A stretch of DNA of 64,000 nucleotides, taken from Pomacea canaliculata. Lineage: Eukaryota; Mollusca; Gastropoda; Architaenioglossa; Ampullariidae. The position numbers and the translations under genes were made by a program. The notes beneath the pieces are model-generated. The model ran no database searches and was not told where the DNA came from. It saw only the letters and a program-made list of their open reading frames with translations. Location of the stretch: contig NC_037594.1 of assembly GCF_003073045.1 (NCBI RefSeq), positions 30,988,737-31,052,736 of the forward strand. Reading direction: 5' to 3'. Shown here piece by piece: positions 34,907 to 45,267 of this stretch. The first letter of the stretch is position 1. Each line of letters starts with the position of its first letter.

Positions 34907-37900
34907 ATGTCCTTCTCCATGTTGCACTCGGGTGTCCACCCATGTAGCGTGGCCGTGGTACTGATGAGCTTGGTCACTGTATCGTATGCTGACCTCACGC
35001 TGAGAATGGTCAGTGTGGTGAGTATCTTTGTTTTGCTGGTGTCATCTAAAACAGTTAGACCTCGGTGGTATGTAACTAGGCTTATTTCGCGATAGTGTAT
35101 ATATATATATGTGTGTACGCATGTGCTTCTGAAAGTGTGTGTGTTTGTGTAAAACGGGTGGGTGAGAGGCTGGGTGAATGGGAGTGCGCAAAAGTACACG
35201 CTTGTCCTAAGTTTATCTTGGGCGATAAGTTTAAAAAGCATAATTTAGACTCATAACATGCTTAGCTGAGGGCTTTTGCTATACATTTATTTATACATTG
35301 TATGGTGTGTGTGTGTGTGTATTATACATTGTGCATGCGTTTGTTGTTATGTGTTGGGTGTAGCTGTACAGACATGGAGACCGCAGTCCTACCATGGTGT
35401 ACCCGACAGACCCGTATAAACTGACAGCACCCTGGTGGCCTCAAGGTCCAGGCTGGCTAACGCCGGTAAACTGTTTATGCAATCTGTTTATGGTAGTTGT
35501 TATATTGTATATGTAATCAGACGCGCATTTGCATAATTCACCAAGGATTATGTTTCATGAAATAAGCGCATTGGAAAATCGTAAATGATTACATTTGTAA
35601 CACAAGCTACCCGTCCACAATGACGATTTTGTCAGTATTTATCAACGTGTTGACCTTTGTTGTATTTTGTTTATTTTTCCAGAGGGGGATGGAACAGCAA
35701 TGTGAGCTCGGCCAGTTTCTTCGCAAAGAGTACGGACAGTTGCTGAACAGTACTTACGTACAGTCAGAGGTATGTACATGTTCTGAACTTATGGCCGTGA
35801 CCTTTTCTTTGTATGAGGAGGTGCATGTGCGCATTGTTACTAAGTGTTAGCACCAGGATGTCAGAACAAGAAAAAGGACAACAACACTAGCAAGTCTGAG
35901 GGTCTCCACCTCATGATTCTTGTCGATGGCACCAGCAGATGGACCCGTATGGACCCTCCAGCCACCGTCACTCCATTCTTACTGCAGCTGTAAATGTCAC
36001 TCATGCTTCGCCATTTTAAGCACCAAAAAACAAAAAAAAAAAAAAAAAAACAACAACAAAACAAAAAAACAACAACGAAAAACAAAAAACAAAAAAATAA
36101 AAATAAAAAAAATAAAGCAAGGGTTGTTTTTTTTACTCCCCTCTCCATTTCAGCTCTATCCGGGTCCTCGCTGTTGTCTCCCTGTCATGACCACAATGAG
36201 TCCAGAAACACTTTCAAGTTGTTTGTTTACATTTTCTTTTGTGCTAGATCCACGTACAGAGCTCGGATGTAGAGCGCTGTCTGATGTCAGCTTACTGCAA
36301 CCTGGCATGTCTATATCCACCTACAGGTAGCCAGGTGTGGAATTCCAACATCAACTGGCAGCCCATTCCTGTTCACACTCGGCCTAAAGAAGAGGACAAT
36401 GTGAGTTTTCTGGAGTAGGTCTGGCCATCTATCAAACATTTGGTACAAGACACCAATAGTTTGTAATTCCCCTTTACAGTCGTTGGCTATTCACCCGGGC
36501 ACGACTAAAACAAGCCTTTCTACAAATGTTTTGAGCCTTTATGATATCCTAGAGTGCTTGTGTGTGTGTGAGAGAGAGAGAGTTCTGCACTTTTATTCTG
36601 TATGTTGCAATTGTGTACTGTAGCCTTTGCATTACAAATATGATGTATATTTTTTACTATGTTACTTGAGTGCAGGACAGAGAGCTTAGAGAGCTGTTTG
36701 TTTTACTCCTTTGTACGTATGTGTGGATGGACCTTTGTGTCTGTACGTTGATAAGGATTTACTTAACTACGACTGTGTAGCTATTCCAAGTCCGAACTTC
36801 TAACATAAGGAGAGAAACACTGGACTGACCACGAGCAAGAGGGTGAGGGTCCTTGTCGGATGAGATAGAAGCGGTTAGCAAAGTGTGACTTCAAGCCAGT
36901 GCCACGATCTCAGTGATAACCATCTACAGTTACCTCCATCAGGTGCTTGCCGGCAACAGGTCATTTCTACCATGTGCCGTGTGAGCAGAGATTCTAGGAT
37001 AAATTAAATCTTCCGATGGTTGTTTGCAGAACATCGTATAGGACCTTTAGGGATCGGCTTTCGTGGCATCATGGGCTTGTTGATGCTGATGTTTTTTGTG
37101 TGGTTAAGACACGAGAAAATTTGTTTTACAAATTCCATATTTACAAGCTCAGTTATCATAACACCACGACCACGACCACGACCACCACGACCACCACGAG
37201 AAATTAAAGTTGGTGATGCTGTGTTCTAGACACTATACATGGGAGCGCCGTGTCCGCTCTTGTCAGAGATGTTTAATGAGGAGCTGGCGTCTGATGCAAT
37301 CCGACAAGAGGAGACAGAGAATGCGGCAAGTAACATCTTCTTACCTTGACATTCCTCACAATACTTACGGCGTCGACACTCACAAAGCAGTCAGTAATAC
37401 AATATAATACTTACACGTGTATGCTATCAAACTGTATATCTTAATCACCATTTAGTTTAAAGACTACCACGTGATATATTCATAAATAACTCACTTTTAC
37501 CATCATTGCAGGAGTTTTATTCTATGGTTGTGAACAACACCCGGATGGCTTACGTGAATATTTCCGTAATCTCGGGAATAGCTGATGCTACATTTTGCGA
37601 GGTAGGTCGCAATGTGAGTGCTGACGGCAGCCCCGCAGATTTCATCTGTAAGCTTTCTTCATAGCAAAATAATTGTATATAAAGTGAATAATAATAATAA
37701 GCAGGAAAAGTTTGAGAGACAAGCAAAGAACTCCACTATGAGATAGACAGAAGACAAAGGATAAAATGAGGGAGTAGACACGTGTGCTTGTAGTCGCTGT
37801 CCGCGGCCTCTGTGGACGATTTAGGAGAATTATGTATGCATGTGACCTTCGCCCCAGTCGAGGGGAGACAACATCCGGTTTGATGTCGGCTGTCGATGTG

Positions 37901-40900
37901 TGACGCTTTTTTTGATCGTGTCGGCTCCTACGTTGATAAAAGGGATCACCACACACATACAGTTTATTGCTGGCCTGACTACGCTTAATCATCCAACTGT
38001 TGACGGTTTCTGTTTGCCAGAGAGCTCACAACTTATCTCTGCCATCATGGGTGACTGACGAGGTCTACAACAAGCTGCAGAGTCTTTCTGACATGTCTTT
38101 CAACCTGATGTTCAACAGGACTGAGATGAATCGTTTGATGGGAGGCAAGTAACTGCACCTATATACTGTGTATATATCTATAAACTGGCAAGAGCATCGA
38201 AGATTTTACCAGTTGTGCAGATAGATGTTCGAAAGCAAGTTGTTTAATACCAATTCAAATCATATTGTGTGTACCTGACGATACTTTCATTTTTTTTTAT
38301 CTCATTTCGATAAATCCTATCTTAGGAACTGACATACATTAATGTATAAACAGCTTCTTCTCTTGAAAAAGTATAAAATTCATCAACATTGTCTTGTCTG
38401 AAAATGCTGTGTCTTTCGTTGCAAAAAAAAATCCTTAATGCTATCCACACTGTTCTGTTTGAAAACATCAGGTCCGTTACTGAGAGAGATGTTGTTGAAT
38501 ATCTACTCTACGGTACACGATCCAGGTAGTCAAACCTACAAGATGTTTATGTACTCAGCGGTAAGTAAATGAAGTGAACCATCATGACTAATGCTGCTAC
38601 AGTATTGAGTCTGGAGACAATTTGCTGTTACCTGTATTGTGTTTATCATGGTGCAAATAGCCCGAGGAGTTCTATAGGTTAACATATTGAGCCTGATGAG
38701 TTCAATTGGTACAAATATTGAGCCTGGTGAGTTGTACTTTAAGGCTTATGAAGACAGCATCATCTCATGGCAACATGTGCAGAACATGGGGGAGACAGAA
38801 TCCTCTCCTGGTAGCATCTGTAGGACAAGGACATCATGAACTACTTCCTGTACTGAAATCTAAGTCTGGCTGTCTTGTGATATCAAGTTCACATATGGAG
38901 CAGAAGAGAGGGCTCGCGAGCTGCCCCTCCCACTACTACACGAGAGATTTTTTTTTTGTTTTGTTTTGTCTTGCCTTGGAAAATTACGCGCGAGACTCTG
39001 GTAACAATCACATCATCAACATCACAGAAACATTTCAGCAGACTGTCCTTCTTCTTTGTCCTTCTTCGTCTTCTTCTTTCTTCCTCTAGCTTGAGCACAG
39101 TCCAACAGCTAAACCAAACCTTACAAACACTGGGCAGAGGGGGAGAAATGATATATCTATATATGGGATATATAAATACATATATAAATCTGCATTGTTA
39201 TCATTAGCTGTGACAGTGGTTGAGACTGCATCACACTATTGGCAGTTGACTGTCGAATGTCTGTTGGCAGCATGACGTCACCGTGTCAGCGCTGCTGACA
39301 TCCCTGCAGGTGTTCAACAACATGCAGACGCCGTACGCCGCCGCCGTGCTGCTGGAGCTGTGGTACGACGACCACAACCACGACTACGTGGTCCGCCTCC
39401 GCTACCGCAACGACACCAGCGTCGAGCCCTACAACCTCGTGATTCCGGGTGAGTTAGTATGTCTACTCTTTTGGGCATCGTGAGGGTACACGGGGTACAT
39501 GGACAAGAAGTCTGTTACCCGGATATTGCAAAGATAGCGTGGTTGTGAATGTGTTGGTGGTAGAGGTTATGAAAATGATCAAACTCCTTTACAGATCTTG
39601 CTTGCAATGCGTTTTAGTCACTTTACTCTTGTAGATTGTACAATAATCACAATAGGCTTGTAGACTGTTCTATAGGCTTGTAGACTACACAATGAGCTTG
39701 TAGACTACACACTAAACTTGTAGACTGTACAATCAGCTTGTAGACTGTACTATGAACTTGTTGAAGTGCCCACATCCCACTATGTGTTTTTTCATAATTA
39801 TGCTCCAGGTTTAACTTTACTTTCATCAGACTTGCTTAGCACAAACATTGTATATGCAGTAAACAGATATCAAGACATAATTGATGTATACTTGAACTTC
39901 TGATACAATGTGATTTATTTAAGCGGAGACATACCTTTCTAAATAGAGAAAGGGAGGTCATTTGCATTGTCTCTGAAAGATTAAGAAGAAAGTTGCCTCC
40001 CTTCATTATGTTTGCTGGAGAAGAGCTAGAAGCTCGCGTGGCATGGAAGACAGCCTATAGCGAACATTGCAAATATGTATAAGGCTAGAGTGTAACAGGT
40101 AACATAGAACCTTGATGCTTTCCTCTGTGTCGTTTGATGTCCTACATACATTAAGACCGTATATCCTGTACCCTTATAAACCACCCTGACCAAGGGTACC
40201 CGCCGTCTTTTTTCAGGCTGTAATAATTCTTACTGTCCGCTGATGGATTTTGTGAAGTTTGCTCAGACCAGGATTCCTGCTGACTGGGACGCTGAGTGCG
40301 GCAATACCAGGCCGACCCCTGGGACACCAAGCAGCAAGAATGATGATGATGACAAAAGTACGTCTGCTGGCAGCGCAGGGCACGTGGTCCTTGTCACAGA
40401 AATGGTCGAGTGACCATGGCCATATCATGATCTCACACCAGGAACCTATCAGTATTTATGACCTCACACGCACTGACCCTAACATGACCTCACACTCACT
40501 GTATCTACATACTAAGGTCTTTGGTTCGTTCATGTTTTATGAATACGCGCTAAGCTAGCAAACAGAACCACAAAACGTGACTGTGTTCACCCATGCATGC
40601 AGAGCTACATGAACTGTATAAACAGTTGTTGACTTGATCAGTGGTGTAATTACCTGTTCTGTTTGCTTCTTAACATCAGCGACTGTGACAGCTCTGGCTG
40701 TTGTCACTGCTGTCGTCATCCTGCTGTGTTTGGGCCTCATTGTCTTCATCGTCTGTCGACGAGGCCGACGTCAGGCGAACTTTGGTAAGCTTGTAACGTA
40801 CCACACTATGATACTTTTCTTTAAATATTTGTAACCATTAATTTAAAAGACAATCATCAGGGACACACCGTTTGAAAGAACATTTTTTAAACATTTACGA

Positions 40901-41021
40901 CTTTGATGTGGTGTGATGTAAGAAATAACGAGCTAAATGTCGGTCGCGAAAATACGGATGACCTGGAATACTAGTAAATTAATACAAATAATGTGTCTGG
41001 TGTTTGTTGTCTGCAGGTTGA
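34907..41021 (+). CDS. Histidine acid phosphatase B, type I membrane protein
   Basis: Tandem paralogue of gene A, 426 residues. Exons: 34907-35017, 35364-35465, 35683-35769, 36248-36400, 37230-37325, 37512-37601, 38021-38144, 38472-38560, 39271-39448, 40217-40357, 40680-40784 and 41017-41021. Every exon is in frame, with the same phases as gene A. The signal peptide ends [28 protein letters not shown] and HDVTVSALL are intact, so activity is expected. Exons 4 and 10 are longer than in A by one and two codons (RPKEEDN; a DDDD stretch before the membrane helix). The tail is [10 protein letters not shown]. Introns 5 and 7 start with gcaagt. Residues in exon 6 differ most from the other copies ([20 protein letters not shown]). 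Introns 1 (346 bp) and 6 (419 bp) are much shorter than in A and C. Confidence 0.9.
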
Positions 41022-41069
41022 TAGAAGTCGGATACTTACTGATCTTGGCCAAAGAACATTTCTAAAAGG

Positions 41070-41075
41070 AATAAA
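41070..41075 (+). terminator. Poly(A) signal of gene B
   Basis: AATAAA about 50 bp after the stop codon, in the context aaggaataaaattc shared with gene C. Confidence 0.7.
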
Positions 41076-41351
41076 ATTCATGCCACGCATTTTTGTCGTT
41101 TTTGTGTGTGTGTGTTGTTTTGTTGTTTTTTTTTTTTTGTTATCAACATAACACTAGGACTGCCCAGCTTCGCACAACTGAAACTTCAGAAAATACCTGA
41201 GATTGTGAGTTTTCGTGACCGTTTGATGTTGTAGCATCATTGATCTGCGCTATCCGAGGTTTAGGTCAGATAAAGCATTTTTCCCCAAAGCATGATGCCT
41301 CTCGACATTTTGAGCTTGAATCCAGTAAAGTTTGTGATGCAGCTATTTCGA

Positions 41352-41361
41352 GGCACGTGAC
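41352..41361 (+). promoter_or_regulatory. Distal CLEAR-like E-box of gene C
   Basis: GGCACGTGAC, one mismatch to GTCACGTGAC, about 820 bp before the gene C start codon. It is the counterpart of the site at 25933-25942 in unit 1. Confidence 0.4.
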
Positions 41362-42113
41362 ATGTTGCAGGCTCAGAACCTGGACCCCGGTGACTCGTGA
41401 AAACATTTGCGTCTCTTCGTGTTTGGGGCAATAACTGATAGGAAAGGAGTTTTTCGAGCGGGATATGTATTGTAGGTCGTGCTAGTCTCTAACGAGGTCA
41501 CATACCAACATGACAGTGGCCGAGGAAAGGATGATGACTGTCATGATGGTGTTGGCAATGAATCATCAGAGCTCATATCCAACGTCTTTGTGCGTTTTCC
41601 TTCAGGTCGTTGTGTACTCGTGTGCTTGCCTGTATGACACGCATGTGTAGGTGGGTGCTAGAGAATGAATGATGGTATGTTTAAAATCTATGTATAAAAC
41701 CTGAGGGGAATGTAGGCCCACATGTCTCCATTACTTGGGTATACAGGGGGTGGGTAGTCGTGTAAGAAATCACAACCCAAGGGTATGTTTTCCAAGTCGA
41801 TGGTTTTGACTGGTCTCTCTGTAGAACAGCCCTGAAGACGAAGGTGGTCATTAAGATACAAGAATTTTCTCACAGCACAATGACCCCCCCCCCACACACA
41901 CACACATATAGACTTTCTAATGATACATACCATAACCCCAATCCAGACTTACAGTTTAAAAAAAATAAGAAAAAAATAATCCAGCTAAAAAGAAATCATT
42001 TCTCGTAACAACCAGGATGTTACATTAATATCTTGTTACATTGGACCCTAGAGATCGTCCTACCCGTTTGAAGGTGAGCATGAAAAGTACAGTCGACCCT
42101 GGAGTACCCTGGA

Positions 42114-42123
42114 GTCACGTGTC
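42114..42123 (+). promoter_or_regulatory. Proximal CLEAR-like E-box of gene C
   Basis: GTCACGTGTC, 56 bp before the ATG at 42179. Context and spacing are as in gene A. Confidence 0.5.
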
Positions 42124-42178
42124 GGGACTGGTGAAAAGCGTGGTGTTCGGGTGGATGTGACACACTAGGAGTTTCACC

Positions 42179-45100
42179 ATGTCCGTCTCCATGTTCCACT
42201 CGGGTGTCCACCCATGTAGTGTGGCCGTGGTACTGATGAGCTTGGTCACTGTATCGTATGCTGACCTCACGCTGAGAATGGTCAATGTGGTGAGTATCTT
42301 TGTTTTGCTGATGTCATCTAAAACAGTTAGACCTCGGTGGTATGCAACTAGGTTTATTTCGCGATAGTATATCTATATGTGTGTGTGTGTGTACGCATGT
42401 GCTTCTGAAAGTGTGTGTGTGTGTGTAACGGGTGGGTGAGAGGCTGGGTGCATGGGCTTGGGCAAAAGTACACGCTTGTCCTAAGTTTATATAGGGCGAT
42501 TTCATCATAGGTTCAAATGTGTATAAAAACTTCGCCACGAAAGGGAGACTTGGAACAGTGATTAGAAAAAGTTTATCAGTTGCCCAGAATTCATTTAGTC
42601 CTATCATATAAAGTCGTAGATCCATTATTAAAAGACTACGGAGTGAAGACATGGAATGTATTATTCCTGGCTTTCTTCCTCCACCCTTCCCTTTCTCAAC
42701 ATTGACTCTTAGTAATACTGACACTAGTGATGCCACTAATGACACTGTGACCTCTCACCTGTCGTGGGGGCTAAGCTACAGAGACACCCTCGATAGGTAA
42801 AAATCCGCGAAGTAGCGGCGTTATATTTATTTCCTTATTTATTTATATTGTAAAGCTTTATACACCCTTCCCACACTCCTATAAACCTGTGGCGTGTACA
42901 ATCTCCCGTTGGCAGGCGGTAGTGGTGTACAGTCCTGTGTTTCCATTGTGTACAGTACGGTACTCAGCTGGTGAAGAGCTACATATTGGTTTTTTATTTT
43001 GATTTAGTATTCTTGTAACTTTTTAATTTACTTTTCTATATTGTTGTAAATTTTTTAGGCAAAAATGAATAAAATATTTAATATTATGTAAATACCTATA
43101 TACCGCACAAATTTCGCCATAGAAAATGAGATGTATTCAAATAAGTAAACTGCGATACACCGAGGGATTACTGTATATCGTAAACTTCATACATAAGTTT
43201 AAAAATCATAATTTGGACTCGTAACATGTGTGGCTGAGGGCTTTTGCTGTACAATTATTTATTTATACATTGTATGGTGTGTGTGTGTTTGTGTATTACA
43301 CATTGTGAGTGCGTTTGTTGTTATGTGTTGGATGTAGCTGTACAGACATGGAGACCGCAGTCCTACCATGGTGTACCCGACAGACCCGTATAAACTGACA
43401 GCACCCTGGTGGCCTCAAGGTCCAGGCTGTCTAACGCCGGTAAACTGTTTATGTAATCTGTTTATGGTAGCTGTTATATTGTATATGTAATCAGACACGC
43501 ATTTGCATAATTCACCAAGGATTATTTTTCAAGTATTAAGCGCTTTGGAAAATCGTAAATGATTACATTTGTAACACAGGTTACCCGTCCACAATGATTT
43601 TATAAATATTCATCAACGTGTTGACTTTTGTTGTATTTTGTTTATTTTCCAGAGGGGGATGGAACAGCAATGTGAGCTCGGCCAGTTTCTTCGCAAAGAG
43701 TACGGACAGTTGCTGAACAGTACTTACGTACAGTCAGAGGTATGTACAGGTGCTGAACTTATGGTCTTTGTATGAGGAGGTGCATGTGCGCATTATTACT
43801 AGATGTTAGCACCAGGATGTGAGAACAAGAAAGAGGACAACAACACTAGCAAGTCTGAGGGTCTCTGATGATTCTTGTCGATGGCACCAGCAGATGGACC
43901 CGTATGAGAGAAATACCCTCCCCCAGCTACCGTCACTCCATTCTTACTGCAGCTGTAGATGTCACTCATGCTTCGCCATTTTAGGCACAAAAAGGTAATA
44001 AATAAAGCAACAGGTTGTTTTGTTTTTTTTTGACTCCCCTCTCCATTTCAGCTCCATCCGGGTCCGCGGTGTTGTCTCCCTCTCATGACTCCAATGAGTC
44101 CAGAAACACTTTCAAGTTGTTTGTTTACACTTTCTTTTTTTCTTTTGTGCTAGATCCACGTACAGAGCTCGGATGAACAGCGCTGTCTGATGTCAGCTTA
44201 CTGCAACCTGGCATGTCTATATCCACCTACAGGTAGCCAGGTGTGGAATTCCAACATCAACTGGCAGCCCATTCCTGTTCACACTCGGCCTAAGGAAGAA
44301 GACAATGTGAGTTATCTGGAGTATGTCTGGCCATCTATCAAACATTTGGTACACGACACCAATAGTTTGTAATTCCCCTTTACAGTCGTTTGCCATTCAC
44401 CCGGGCACGACTAAAACAAGCCTTTTCTACAAATTCTTTTACATTTTTTCATATAAGTAGGGTGCTTGTGTGTGAGAGAGAGAGAGTGAGAGAGATTATT
44501 CTGCACTTTTATTCTGTATGTTGAAGTTGGTGATGCTGTGTTCTAGACACTAAACTTTGTGGCGCCGTGTCCGCGCCATTCAATGATGCTTAAAGAGGAG
44601 CTGACGTCAGATGCATTCCGACAAGAGGAGACAGAGAATGCGGCAAGTAACATCTTTCTTACCTTGACATTCCGGTGATATATACTCACAAATAACTCAC
44701 TTTTGCCGTAAACAAAGTATGCCGATAGTGGCTCCCTACTACAAACAAACAAACAAACAAACAAACAAACAAACAAACAAACAAACAACAACCAACCAAC
44801 CAACCAACCAACAACCAACCAACCAACAACCAACAAAACAACCAACAACCAACAACCAACCAACCAAAACCAACCAACCAACCAACCAACCAACCAACCC
44901 AACCCAACCCCACCAACCCCACTAACCCCACCCAGTGAAGTACGAAATTCTCCAGTAGTTAAGTGAGGGCCCACATTCTCTGAAGCCTGTCAACCAGTTA
45001 GAAGAAGCCCTGTCTTACGATGCTGATGATTTTTTCATTGCAGGAGTTTTATTCTATGGTTGTGAACAACACCGGGTTGGCTTACGTGAATATTTCCATA

Positions 45101-45220
45101 ATCTGGGGAATAGCTGATACTACATTTTGCGAGGTAGGTCGAAGATTTGAGTGCTGAAGGCAGCCCCGCAAATTTTGTCTGTGAGCTTTTTTCATTGCAA
45201 ATTAAATGTAAATAATAATA

Positions 45221-45267
<47 letters not shown>

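Larger units (their letters stand above)
34213..41115 (+). repeat. Segmental duplication unit 2 (acid phosphatase B with flanks)
   Basis: The unit starts abruptly at a sequence equivalent to about 26050 of unit 1 (tattgtaggtcgggcaagtc), without the more distal upstream DNA. It ends about 30 bp after its poly(A) signal, where unit 3 upstream sequence begins. Introns 1, 5 and 6 are shortened compared with units 1 and 3. Confidence 0.8.

Noticed and set aside
44543-44974. ORF with WLVGWLVG and VCLFVCLF repeats, and a [11 protein letters not shown] opposite
   Set aside because: Both are readings of the AAAC/ACCA microsatellite and overlap exon 5 of gene C on the other strand.
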